64,000 nucleotides of DNA, from positions 415,535-479,534 of the forward strand of contig NZ_FQUU01000001.1 in the NCBI RefSeq assembly GCF_900129295.1, in the 5' to 3' direction. Position numbers and translations under genes: made by a program. The notes beneath the pieces were generated by a model. The model was not told the DNA's origin. It made no database searches and saw only the letters and a program-made list of their open reading frames with translations. This document shows, one piece after another, positions 55,746-63,676 of this stretch. The stretch comes from Flavisolibacter ginsengisoli DSM 18119. GTDB taxonomy: Bacteria; Bacteroidota; Bacteroidia; Chitinophagales; Chitinophagaceae. The stretch's first letter is position 1, and every line of letters begins with the position of its first letter.

Positions 55746-56288
55746 TTAATATGAAATTTGTCCGTCGAATGTTTGTCTGCCGGTAAGCGTGGCGGGATCA
55801 TTTACCACTTTTGCGGAAAAAGTACCGCTGATCATCTCAAACCTTCCCGTGCCACCAGTTATAACATGATCTACATCACCCGTAATGGTGCCATCAGGGT
55901 TTTCCACAAAAGAACCTGTATAGGTCGTAGTAAATGTATCGCCATTTGCGGCTGTATATGTAGCTTCACCCTGAACCATTATTGGATCAACAGAAAAGTC
56001 TATGCTCACATCGGCAACCACTGTTGTCCTTCCCAGGTGAGTAGTTACTCCTGAACCTGTCAAATGTGCCGTCTGGTAAGGAAGTTCACCAGATTGCACG
56101 TATGATGTAAACATAGTGCCTTTAAAAGGAACCATTTTTTGGTGTGCATCAACAGTAGTTTCAGTAAGCGAATTTGTTCTGGGAATAAAGCTGATCAGGA
56201 TAAGGACACATAATAGAATAAGAAATGAAAACATCTTGTTTTTCATTGCTCCCAGGCTGCTCTTTCTTTCTTTTGGTTGTTGGTACAT
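55746..56288 (-). CDS. exported beta-rich protein of unknown function
   Basis: A hydrophobic segment at residues 18-36 (MFSFLILLCVLILISF) is a signal or anchor. The true start may be the ATG at residue 15 (MKNKM). The rest is Thr/Gly-rich beta sequence, with VTTHLGRTTVVADVSIDF, NGDTFTTTYTGSFVENPDGTITG and VITGGTGRFEMISGTF. The GGTGRF..A/S-GTF ending is seen in small lipocalin- or AOC-barrel-like exported proteins. I cannot assign a function. Confidence 0.7.
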   Translation of the reverse strand: MYQQPKERKSSLGAMKNKMFSFLILLCVLILISFIPRTNSLTETTVDAHQKMVPFKGTMFTSYVQSGELPYQTAHLTGSGVTTHLGRTTVVADVSIDFSVDPIMVQGEATYTAANGDTFTTTYTGSFVENPDGTITGDVDHVITGGTGRFEMISGTFSAKVVNDPATLTGRQTFDGQISY

Positions 56289-56928
56289 ATAAATTGATTT
56301 ATGGTTAAGGAATCGATTGTATATTGTTTTACTAAGAGTCTTGCCCTACCACCAGTGACATCGGCAGGGTTGATCTATTATGTTGATACGCTTTACAACT
56401 TCCGTACTGTGGCCCTGCAATCGCAAATACAAACGGGCATACATGCTTATGATTAGTTATTCTTTAGGGTGCCGGGCTGGCAATTCCTGTTTTCAAATTA
56501 ATAAGGGGCAAATGAAACCTATTGTTCCCGAGGCGGATAAAACAATTACGTTATAATCTATGCTATGGTCAATTAAGTTCAACCTGAAGTTGATCTTAAA
56601 AAGCAAATCAAAGTTTGATAATACAATAATAGGAGGCGCTAATGACAGTCATTTAATTCTATGACAGTAGTCAGTAGCTATCATTTGTTGCATGTATTTT
56701 GCTTATCAGCTAGTTTACTAAAAGGCAACGTGATGAGGCTTTATGCAGTACAGGTATTTATTGAACTTTTCTAAATGTGGCCTGACGGCTCATGTTCAAT
56801 GGAATATCTTAGCAGCTAAAATAGCTGTTTGGGTATAAGAATAAATTCAGCACCATACAGAATTGAAACGAACACTTTCGCCCAAAACTGATATTTGCTA
56901 TAAGAAATAATGGTTTTCCATTGCTTGC
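56289..56928. other. non-coding stretch with a degenerate element copy
   Basis: This is most of a 772-base gap. I see no supported gene. At about 56724-56800 the words CAACGTGATGAGGCTTTATGCAG recur, close to TAACGAACAGGGCTTTATGCAG of the element at 63677, so a decayed copy is likely. This may be the far end of the array to the right. Confidence 0.4.
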
Positions 56929-57058
56929 GCCTAACGATTTACGGCATGCTGAAGGACGCCTGGTTTAAAGATACTAGCGGCGGCGAAACTAAATATCATT
57001 TGATTAAATATCCCCTGCCGCCAGCAAGATATGCTTTCGGCTAGCGGGTGTAACGCAC
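56929..57058. repeat. attC-like element E0 after the amidohydrolase gene
   Basis: It starts GCCTAACG (56929) and ends GTGTAACGCAC, three bases before the stop codon of the gene at 57061. A GC-rich stem lies inside (CTAGCGGCGGC, 56974-56984, facing GCCGCCAGCAAG, 57017-57028). The TTAAAGATA core seen in E1, E2 and E7 occurs as TTTAAAGATAC. The outer ends do not pair as well as in the other copies. Confidence 0.4.
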
Positions 57059-57060
57059 AG

Positions 57061-57975
57061 TTATTTTTGTAGCTTTAAAAACTTTGAAGCATTATTATAC
57101 AAAATACCTTCCTTATCCTTCTTGCTAAGAAAGGTTAAGCTATTTAAAAACTTAATTGATTTTTCTATGGCATAAGGCCATACCATTTGGTCTGACCCGA
57201 ACATCACTCTGTTTAAATAACCCGCATGTTTTGCATTCTTTAAAAATTCTGTTACGGTACGTTGCGTGTTTGGCTCAACCCAAAGCATCACGGCCACATC
57301 GGTATACAGTTGCGGGTAATAAGCCATGAGCCGCAACGCATGTTCATGCCACTCTTCTCCACCGTTATGCATCAAATAAATCCGCAGTTTAGGGTATCTA
57401 ACTAATACATCTTCTATCAGGTAGGGATCACCGAACCTGAGCCTTGCTTTCGGTGACCAGGAATACGTTCCCCCTGGGTCGCCCCCGCCGGTGTGTACTG
57501 CCACTGGAACATCATACCTCTCACATATACGTAAATAGGGCTGCCACGCAGAGTCGCTGAGTGTGCCACCACTATAGTAAGGTGCGATTTCTCCAAAGAC
57601 TTCAATTTTTTTGTCCCTTATCATTTGCTCAAGCTTCACGCTGTCCATACCATAATCTGTTGGAGCAAACATCAAAATTCCTCTGATAATCCGACGGCTG
57701 CTGTCTTTGGCAACCCAATTCTCTACGCTCTCCGGACTACCGATCACTACAGCTTTCAAGATGTTACATTTCTTAAATGCTGCGAAAGTCGCGGAGCGAT
57801 GAGACTCTGCATTCCCTGAACCTTTGATGCCATAATAATCACTTGCTGGTTCTCTTACACCAAAGTCACTGTTAGTGTAAGAGTGAATGTGCATGTCTAT
57901 TATTCGTGTTTGGGATTGTCCAAAGGAGGTCTGAAAAATAATAAAGCAGAGTAGGGCTATTATGTAAAACTTCAT
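57061..57975 (-). CDS. exported amidohydrolase-family protein (amidohydrolase 2)
   Basis: A signal peptide ends at SFG-Q. The TIM-barrel metal site starts with DMHIHSY (His29, His31), followed by VFGEIAPYY, VAVHTGGGDPGGTYSWS, RIYLMHNGGEEW and NRVMFGSDQMVWP. This is the PF04909 type of metal-dependent hydrolase or decarboxylase; the substrate is unknown. It would act in the periplasm. It is the leftmost gene of the minus-strand series of small unrelated genes. Confidence 0.85.
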   Translation of the reverse strand: MKFYIIALLCFIIFQTSFGQSQTRIIDMHIHSYTNSDFGVREPASDYYGIKGSGNAESHRSATFAAFKKCNILKAVVIGSPESVENWVAKDSSRRIIRGILMFAPTDYGMDSVKLEQMIRDKKIEVFGEIAPYYSGGTLSDSAWQPYLRICERYDVPVAVHTGGGDPGGTYSWSPKARLRFGDPYLIEDVLVRYPKLRIYLMHNGGEEWHEHALRLMAYYPQLYTDVAVMLWVEPNTQRTVTEFLKNAKHAGYLNRVMFGSDQMVWPYAIEKSIKFLNSLTFLSKKDKEGILYNNASKFLKLQK

Positions 57976-57996
57976 GCGGTGAGGTTTATATTGTGC

Positions 57997-58126
57997 CTAA
58001 CGTTAAAGAGCTTTCTGAATCCCAAGCATTCAGAGGACATTGAGTTTCACTTCTGTTTTGCTGTATATTAAAGATATTGTGTTTAACTATTATTTTTCAC
58101 CTTTGGTTTTAGAAAGCTAATGTTAG
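57997..58126. repeat. attC-like element E1
   Basis: CTAACGTTA (57997-58005) and GCTTTCT (58010-58016) pair with AGAAAGC (58111-58117) and TAATGTTAG (58118-58126). That is 16 pairs, including one G-T wobble and a four-base bulge. In the gene sense it reads CTAACATTA to CGTTAGGC. The inside holds TTCACTTCTGTTTTG and ATTAAAGATAT, shared with E2. The stop codon of the gene at 58123 is inside it. Confidence 0.65.
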
Positions 58127-58686
58127 TGCACGTTTATCATTAGTCCATCGTTTGTCTTTACAGTATCACTTGAGATAACTTCGGAATAAATCTCCTTGTC
58201 AAATCTATATTCTTCGGCCCCTACATGAATATAAATATCTCTAAAGTTGTATTCATCTTTATATTGGTTATAGATTTCTGTTCTTAACCTTAATAACTCT
58301 TGAATGCCTGGTTTGAAAGCAGGAGAAGGTAATTCCAACGATGCGTATTTATATGTATCTTCTGTATTAATCGAGAAGTCGGCTTTGCTTAGATCAAACT
58401 GCCTGTATGCGATAATGATTCTATCGTTTAAAGCAATAGCAACACCGTGCGTGAAATCATTGCCGTCATAATCATAAGTGTACCACTTACCCAACTGCTT
58501 ACCTGATTTATAATTCATCCTTTCGGCTATCCTGCCATTTTCAAACCTTCTTATGACTGTTCCATCTACAAGTTTGTCAGTGCCCTTGTAATACGCCAAC
58601 CTATCACTACGCACCTCAATATTATTCATATCAGTAGTAGAACAGCCTACCAGAATAACAAATAATATTGAAATAAATAGTTTCAT
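58123..58686 (-). CDS. lipoprotein with MORN-like segment, unknown function
   Basis: The lipoprotein signal ends at LVG-Cys15. GTVIRRFENGRIAERMNYKSGKQLGKWYTYDYDGN (about 42-77) resembles MORN-variant repeats of toxin/antitoxin-associated proteins. The rest (to 187) is unrecognised. The stop codon TAA belongs to the terminal TAAC of the attC-like element E1. Confidence 0.6.
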   Translation of the reverse strand: MKLFISILFVILVGCSTTDMNNIEVRSDRLAYYKGTDKLVDGTVIRRFENGRIAERMNYKSGKQLGKWYTYDYDGNDFTHGVAIALNDRIIIAYRQFDLSKADFSINTEDTYKYASLELPSPAFKPGIQELLRLRTEIYNQYKDEYNFRDIYIHVGAEEYRFDKEIYSEVISSDTVKTNDGLMINVH

Positions 58687-58695
58687 TGGCTGTGC

Positions 58696-58820
58696 GCTAA
58701 AGTAGAACAGATTTCTGAAGCCAGGTTATTCAAGTTCCTGGCTCTTCACTTCTGTTTTGTTGGCAATTAAAGATATTTTGTTTAGCCTGTGTTCGTCATC
58801 CTGGGTTTTGGAAATCTAAC
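58696..58820. repeat. attC-like element E2
   Basis: AGATTTC (58709-58715) pairs with GAAATCT (58811-58817). The inside TTCACTTCTGTTTTG (58745-58759) and ATTAAAGATAT (58766-58776) are identical to E1. Compared with E1 the stem carries A-T in place of C-G at the same pair. It ends close before the lipoprotein start codon. Confidence 0.6.
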
Positions 58821-58865
58821 TATTGTTTCAATAGCCATTGTTCAACTTACGTTATCAAACTGAAA

Positions 58866-58895
58866 CCCGTGAGTCCCTTTCAGGAGACTTGCGGG
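58866..58895. repeat. dispersed hairpin repeat, copy 1
   Basis: CCCGTGAGTC and GACTTGCGGG face each other around CCTTTCAGGA. It is an imperfect inverted copy of the hairpin at 61331-61358, differing at a few positions. Confidence 0.65.
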
Positions 58896-58965
58896 GGAAG
58901 AAAAGACTTTCTTTAAACGAGTGTTAGATTTGGCAAGACTATGTTGGGCGTTCGTGCCTAGTTTC

Positions 58966-59286
58966 TCACTTATAAATTTGCCAAGTTAATGGAACACCAA
59001 AATCCATGACCATTTCCTTAAAACAATTTAAATAAATCAATATACTTTTTGGAGGATCGTATTTGAATACTACCTCAATCGAAATATTGGTCTTTGTGGC
59101 AGTAGGATATTCTTCAAAAATTTGTCCATCCTCTATAAATTGTAAGTAAGCATTAATCTTGTCCTGCAAAAGTTGAATGTGTTCTCGTTCCCTGTCCCAC
59201 ATCAAATGATCAGATATATGAAGTACAAAGTCACCAGCTTCACTTGTACTAATTATATCTATTTTGTCAAGTTGGTCAATACTCAT
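58966..59286 (-). CDS. small protein, DUF6572-like
   Basis: The N-terminus LDKIDIISTSEAGDFVLHISDHLMWDREREHIQLLQDKINAYLQFIEDGQI matches what I know of the DUF6572 family, whose members often end SGEIY then a beta strand (here ISIEVVFKYDPP). The 106 residues have no signal. The function is unknown. It belongs to the series of small minus-strand genes. Confidence 0.65.
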   Translation of the reverse strand: MSIDQLDKIDIISTSEAGDFVLHISDHLMWDREREHIQLLQDKINAYLQFIEDGQIFEEYPTATKTNISIEVVFKYDPPKSILIYLNCFKEMVMDFGVPLTWQIYK

Positions 59287-59310
59287 TGAGAACTTTTCAT
59301 TTGCATGCCA

Positions 59311-59440
59311 CTAACGTAAAGAGGCTTTCCACAGTACAGGCAGCCTGTGTTTGAATAGCTTAATAATCGGTACTAAGATAAATAGAATTGAGCAGTTGCG
59401 TCTATGCTATGTCTCCTGTATTTCGGGAAACCTGTGTTAG
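59311..59440. repeat. attC-like element E3
   Basis: CTAACG (59311-59316) pairs with TGTTAG (59435-59440), with the G-T wobble at the same place as in E1. GGCTTTCC (59323-59330) pairs with GGGAAACC (59425-59432), with a C-A mismatch after GG. The loop has TAAGATAAAT, a variant of the shared core. The stop codon of the gene at 59437 (GGC TAA CAC in the gene sense) is inside the end. Confidence 0.6.
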
Positions 59441-59661
59441 CCGTTAGAATCATTATTTCGAAAAATGACACCTAGAATGACAACTAGTACATGAACAAAA
59501 AAGAGGTTTATAGTAAGTATTGCCCCAAAGAAGCCTATACTACCAAACAGAATTTCAAACAAACTCCTGTCTCCACCTAACCAGGCAAGTAAAAGGCTAA
59601 TAGCCGTTATAACAAAAGTGTTCTTTAGTAAAAAGTATACGTATTTAGAAACTTTCTTCAT
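59437..59661 (-). CDS. small membrane protein, two helices
   Basis: This 74-residue protein has hydrophobic segments at about residues 8-27 and 36-65 and ends NNDSNG. I do not recognise it. Its stop codon lies in the end of element E3. Confidence 0.55.
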   Translation of the reverse strand: MKKVSKYVYFLLKNTFVITAISLLLAWLGGDRSLFEILFGSIGFFGAILTINLFFVHVLVVILGVIFRNNDSNG

Positions 59662-59975
59662 ACAGCCAATCTTTCAATGAATGTACTAAATATGTAGTAT
59701 ATGGTATATCAGAGCCAAAGTTATTTCTGGCCCTTCTTTAGCGGGGGAAGATTAGGGTGTTCTACTTTTTCCACTCTTCTATTTTAAAAGCAGTTATTAT
59801 ACTGCCCGGATTAAACTCAAAGTCCAGATTTTTTTGTATAGACTGGGTCTATGTTGAAAACTAATGCCGGTAATATGCACGTCAGCCACCGCTGCATTTA
59901 ATACCATGCTAGAGGTCGTAATTCTTTGGATAAGTATCCTTCATTTCCAGGAATGGGAATTGTATATCTCTGTTA
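59662..59975. other. 314-base gap between divergent genes
   Basis: This lies between the minus-strand small membrane protein and the plus-strand ASCH gene. It contains GCGGGGGAAGATTAGGGTG, similar to GCGGGGGAAGAAAAGACTT beside the hairpin at 58866. I see no supported gene and no complete element. Confidence 0.35.
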
Positions 59976-60452
59976 ATGGCAGAAAAGCAAAGGATATACA
60001 AGGCTTTAATTATGAACGATTATCCTGGCGCACCATATGCGGACTGGATAAAGAACGGGGAAAAAACTATAGAAACCAGGTTCAGAACTTTTAATTATCG
60101 TGGTGATATTGTTATCTGCTGCGGAAAAACAAACTCAGTTGGTAAAAACGCCGGCAAAGCCTTATGCATTGTTGAATTATGGAAAATAAGACCCATGAAA
60201 AAAGGAGATGAGAAAGCTGCCGGAGTAAAATTTAACCCGAAACTCAATTGTTTCCTACTTAAAAACTGGAGACATTTTAGCCGTGATTTTGAGTTCTCGC
60301 CACAAAGAATTTCAGGAGCATGGCAAAGTCTCTTTGATATATCTATACCAAACGATGTTGAGATTATTTCAAAACCCTACATAAAGGCCTTTCCAGAAAA
60401 AAGAGCAGTAACATACAATAGTTTTAGTAGCAAAGACTCCCTGCAAATCTGA
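59976..60452 (+). CDS. ASCH-domain-like protein
   Basis: IYKALIMNDYPGAPYADWIKNGEKTIETRFRTFNYRGDIVICCGKTNSV and GKALCIVELWKIRPM follow the ASCH pattern, a PUA-like fold that binds RNA or modified bases. The C-terminal 70 residues are unrecognised. It is the only gene on the plus strand in the series from 57 kb to the window end. Confidence 0.7.
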   Translation: MAEKQRIYKALIMNDYPGAPYADWIKNGEKTIETRFRTFNYRGDIVICCGKTNSVGKNAGKALCIVELWKIRPMKKGDEKAAGVKFNPKLNCFLLKNWRHFSRDFEFSPQRISGAWQSLFDISIPNDVEIISKPYIKAFPEKRAVTYNSFSSKDSLQI

Positions 60453-60466
60453 AACAATTCATGCCC

Positions 60467-60593
60467 TATAACTTTTACAGCTTTAAGAAGTAAGGGCATT
60501 CATGAACATTGCCTCACTTACTTCCAGTTGATTAATAAAGATAAATTGTTCAATACATATTAGTCAGCCCTTATTTTTTTAAGCTGCTGTTAG
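60467..60593. repeat. attC-like element E4
   Basis: TATAAC (60467) pairs with GTTAG (60589-60593). CAGCTTTAA (60478-60486) pairs with TTAAGCTG (60579-60586) with one bulge, TAAGGGC (60491-60497) with GCCCTTA (60567-60573), and TGAACA (60503-60508) with TGTTCA (60547-60552). The loop carries ATAAAGATAA, the shared core. It is downstream of both flanking convergent genes. Confidence 0.6.
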
Positions 60594-60599
60594 CTGCCG

Positions 60600-61295
60600 T
60601 TAATATTGATAAACAACTTTGCCCTGTCCAATTATGTTACCCGTCTTCGCATCAATATCTAAGTAAATGCAGCCGTCACAATCATTTTTACACTCCCAAT
60701 AAAACTTGTCGGTTGAGCAATAGAAAATTAAATCTAAACCCTGTTCTTTCATGCCATTTCCTAATGCTATTTTTCTCGCCTTGCTTTCTGTTATTGGTAA
60801 TTCCTCATCAATGAATTTTCGGAAAGCGACCAAGTTAAATCTACGATAGTCAATAACTCTTAAGTTAGCATCAAAGTCAGCTCGAAATGAAGTAATTGTG
60901 TCACCATTATAAATAAAGTCATAAAAAATCTGGTAGCCATTCGGTAACTGAAACAAAGTGTCCGATATGTGCCAAACAACGTTTTCGTATTCAAAACTTG
61001 TTGCTCTTTTACTTAAACTAAGGTACTGTTCAAATTCCTTGTCGCTAACCTTTGCCTTTATTAATTGCTTTGTCAAAACTAAGCAGCTGTCAAAGGTTGA
61101 TTGTAACTGTTTATTAGAAGTTCTAAGTTTGACAGTCTTGTCCATGGATTTTCTGTGTGTGTCGGCGGAACAACTAACTACAAAAAGTATTATCGCAAAA
61201 TAAAGAGGTAAAAATATTTTCAATGTCGATTTATAAAAGAGATGCTTTATAGGACTGTTTCCATAATGGCAGGTAGCTAAGGGGTATTTATGCAA
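60600..61295 (-). CDS. putative lipoprotein of unknown function
   Basis: A hydrophobic segment (residues 25-41) ends FVVS-Cys42, a lipobox. The ATG at 61295 lies inside the repeat element upstream, and the first 24 residues before the signal look unnatural. TTG at 61223 (LKIFLPLYF) would give a normal lipoprotein signal and is the likelier start. The mature part has FDANLRVIDYRRF, ESKARKIALGNGM and a cysteine-rich CKNDCDGCIYLDIDAKTGNIIG, which resembles a PepSY-like strand pair. The function is unknown. Confidence 0.6.
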   Translation of the reverse strand: MHKYPLATCHYGNSPIKHLFYKSTLKIFLPLYFAIILFVVSCSADTHRKSMDKTVKLRTSNKQLQSTFDSCLVLTKQLIKAKVSDKEFEQYLSLSKRATSFEYENVVWHISDTLFQLPNGYQIFYDFIYNGDTITSFRADFDANLRVIDYRRFNLVAFRKFIDEELPITESKARKIALGNGMKEQGLDLIFYCSTDKFYWECKNDCDGCIYLDIDAKTGNIIGQGKVVYQY

Positions 61296-61467
61296 TTATA
61301 CTCAAATAATATTTTTTTAATCTTCTTCCTCCGCGAGTCTCCTGCAAGGGACTCGCGGAATCATAAGTACATATTTTCCAAATCCAGCACCTCTTCATAA
61401 TGGGTTACTTCACAGAATCTGTTCTCTCGCTGGCATTTAGCAAGGTGAAGCCGTTATCTCCGTCTCG
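61272..61467. repeat. possible attC-like element E5
   Basis: In the gene sense the stretch begins TATAACGAGACGGAGATAACGGCTTC after the pseudogene stop and ends CTTAGCTACC near the next start codon. The ends only partly pair, and the middle is occupied by the dispersed hairpin at 61331-61358. I am unsure it is one element. Confidence 0.3.
61331..61358. repeat. dispersed hairpin repeat, copy 2
   Basis: CCGCGAGTC and GACTCGCGG form a perfect 9-bp stem around TCCTGCAAGG. The copy at 58866-58895 has the same layout in the opposite orientation. Confidence 0.75.
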
Positions 61468-62246
61468 TTATAAATCCTGTTTGTACAGGTTAGCAAGATT
61501 AGTTAATTTCTTTCCCAAAAGCATTTCAGCTTCAACTTTTGCTTTGTCCTTTTCCGCTTGTGAAAGCTGCTTTTCAAGTGCCTGGATAGCTTCAACGTTC
61601 TTCTGTTGTTCAAGAACCGAAAAGTCTCGCTTGCTCTCGTTATAAATTAAAAGCCACATGTAGCTTTTCGCAAAATCTTTTGAAATGTTTTGCCCGTCAC
61701 GGTACATGGTTGCAAGGTTGGCTCTTGCAGAAGTGATTTGTCCGCTTATGTTTAAATCTTCAGGTGTTTCCAATAATGCAATACGTGTCGCCCAAACCAA
61801 CATGCTGTCCAAATTCTTTTCCGTGCCGCGTCCTTCCATGTAACAGGTAACGACGTTAAACATACATTCTACGTCTTGCTGCTCTGCACATTTTGCAGAC
61901 CAGTAAAATGCTTGTTTATCGTCCTGTGTCACACCGCGACCGGTGGCGTAGCTATAAGCAATTTTAAATTGTGCGTCTTTCCAACCTTGCTTTGCAGACT
62001 TTATAAACCAGGTGTTAGCGATGCTGTCATTTTGTGGCACTTCAATACCTTGCTGATAACTTACACCATAATTGTATTGAGCTTCTGCATTTCCCTTTTA
62101 GCAGCTTGTTTAATTAATGGGATGGCATTTTTGAAGTCTTGCTTGTCAAGCAGCTCTTTTGATTTATTGTTAAGGTCTTCTGAGCTTTGTCCATATGAAA
62201 TCGTCGCAGTAAGAATAGTTAAGGCAGTCAGTATGAATTTTTGCAT
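61468..62246 (-). pseudogene. exported Sel1-repeat protein broken by a one-base frameshift
   Basis: The first part (62246 to about 62095) has a signal peptide (MQKFILTALTILTATISYGQ) and begins a Sel1/TPR-like helix hairpin ending IKQAAKR. The frame is then lost and closes at 62061. In the next frame the sequence continues naturally from GNAEAQYNYGVSYQQGI into Sel1 repeats (WKDAQFKIAYSYATGRGVTQDDKQAFYWSAKCAEQQD, CYMEGRGTEKNLDSML), ending in a coiled segment at 61468. Adding one G to the GGG at 62093-62095 (gene sense AAAAGGGAAATG) restores KRGNAEAQ. It is a pseudogene, a phase-variable tract or a sequencing error. Confidence 0.75.
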
Positions 62247-62270
62247 AGAGTTTTTTATAATGGCTTACAA

Positions 62271-62519
62271 CTAACAGGTCTTTGTGCAGGTGGGGAGTTA
62301 GTATCCCGTGTGCCAATAACCGCCGGTTCAACGTTAACCGGCTTGCCGCAGTGCTGGAATTTTATAATTGTAAGCCTGGCAACTGAAGCCGATTAAAGAA
62401 CCAAAGTAAAAAAATATTCTGTAGCTCCATAGCATTCTTTCTGACCACACCTAAGCCCATAAGCGATTTAACTGCTGATGATTTAAGAGTCTGCCAGTAT
62501 TGTAGCAAACCGCTGTTAC
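62271..62519. repeat. attC-like element E6 (long)
   Basis: CTAACAG (62271-62277) faces CTGTTAC (62513-62519). Inside, GGTCTTTGTGCAGGTGGGG is followed by a TTAGTATCC stretch that matches E8 closely over about 60 bases. The total length of about 250 bases may be two fused copies. Confidence 0.5.
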
Positions 62520-62526
62520 CGGCATG

Positions 62527-63030
62527 TCATTGTCGGCCAAGTTTTATGTATCCGAGAAAGTTGCAAATACTCAATACGATGAAGAACAAACCCGCCAATG
62601 TGAAAATTGTAAAAGCAATATAGTTGAAACTCTTTTCGCTTTCTAGAACAAACTTTGTCGGGTCTTCGGGGTCATAACGGACAAGCACTTCGCTGTCTAT
62701 TTTGTTGCTATAGGAGCGGATTTTACTCAAATCGGTGGAGGCATAAACCCAAGGTTTTGCCGTTACGGTTTCGCCGTTGAGTGGGGTAAATTCAATAATC
62801 GGTGTCTTATAGCCCTTGTTGCCATTCTGATAAGATAGAATTCTTCCAACTCCTTCGATTCCTTTGTCTTGGATTTTTTTGAGAAACAGGAAAGCACTTA
62901 TGCCTAAGAAAAAAACTAAAGAACCCACTATCAACATAGAAATAGCTGGATTAATGAACATGGAAAAGAAAAAGACAATAACGATAAGTATCCAATACTT
63001 CTGAACGTATTTCATAGAAGTCAAAAGCAA
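62527..63030 (-). CDS. DUF3592 membrane protein
   Basis: The 167-residue protein has hydrophobic segments at about 12-28, 34-50 and 140-160. The soluble part between them has GIEGVGRILSYQNGNKGYKTPIIEFTPLNGETVTAK and DSEVLVRYDPEDPTKFVLE, which is the DUF3592 layout. The function is unknown. Confidence 0.75.
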   Translation of the reverse strand: MLLTSMKYVQKYWILIVIVFFFSMFINPAISMLIVGSLVFFLGISAFLFLKKIQDKGIEGVGRILSYQNGNKGYKTPIIEFTPLNGETVTAKPWVYASTDLSKIRSYSNKIDSEVLVRYDPEDPTKFVLESEKSFNYIAFTIFTLAGLFFIVLSICNFLGYIKLGRQ

Positions 63031-63083
63031 TTGTGGTTTAGTTGTCTCGTCAGGTGTTCATAAAAACTGTGACTACTGATGCC

Positions 63084-63214
63084 GGTAACGAGAAAGGGCT
63101 TTAGGCGATATGGATATTTGAAAAAACTTCAGCCTAACTCACTTTCGTTGTTGATTAAAGATAAGGAGCTGAAAACATTTTCAAAAGCCCATATTGACTG
63201 AAACCCATGTTACC
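63084..63214. repeat. attC-like element E7
   Basis: GGTAAC (63084-63089) pairs perfectly with GTTACC (63209-63214). GGGCTT (63096-63101) pairs with AAACCC (63201-63206) with a C-A mismatch. ATATGGATATTTGAAAA (63108-63124) pairs with the segment 63178-63194 at 14 of 17 positions. TTCAGC (63128-63133) pairs with GCTGAA (63168-63173). The loop has CACTTTCGTTGTTG and ATTAAAGATA, the shared core. Confidence 0.7.
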
Positions 63215-63230
63215 TGCTGTGGTCTTTATT

Positions 63231-63596
63231 TTAGTGGCTGTCCATGATTGCAATGTCACCAGAACCTAAACCAATATATCTTTTGCCGTTGATAGAGAAG
63301 TCATATGTCTCGTAACCTGTAGAAGCAATGTAAATCTCCAGTTTGAGTCCATGGGTAAAAGTTAGTACCAGATCAAATGTATCTTTAATAACCTCAATTT
63401 TAGTCAAACGTTTACTTTCTAATTCTTTTTTGACTTCTTCAACTAAATCAAGTGGTTTTAGTAATCCAAACTGATGTCCAATATCCAGTGATACAAAAGC
63501 AATGTTATTGTTTCTAAGTAATCTCCAAAACCCTGAAGCACTCACCATAAATATTGTCACTAAAAGAAAAAACCCAACTATCAGCATTCCTATCAA
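63231..63596 (-). CDS. small membrane-anchored protein of unknown function
   Basis: A hydrophobic N-terminus (residues 3-20) is a signal or anchor. The rest, to residue 121, is mixed alpha-beta with a repeated beta pattern (LVLTFTHGLKLEIYIASTGYETYDFSINGKRYIG). I do not recognise it. It belongs to the small-gene series. Confidence 0.6.
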   Translation of the reverse strand: MIGMLIVGFFLLVTIFMVSASGFWRLLRNNNIAFVSLDIGHQFGLLKPLDLVEEVKKELESKRLTKIEVIKDTFDLVLTFTHGLKLEIYIASTGYETYDFSINGKRYIGLGSGDIAIMDSH

Positions 63597-63676
63597 AGGT
63601 TACATTTTCGAATAGTGAATTAGTGGCAAAAGTTATTTCGTTTGTCATTGTTAAATGGTCGCTTTACCATTGCAGC

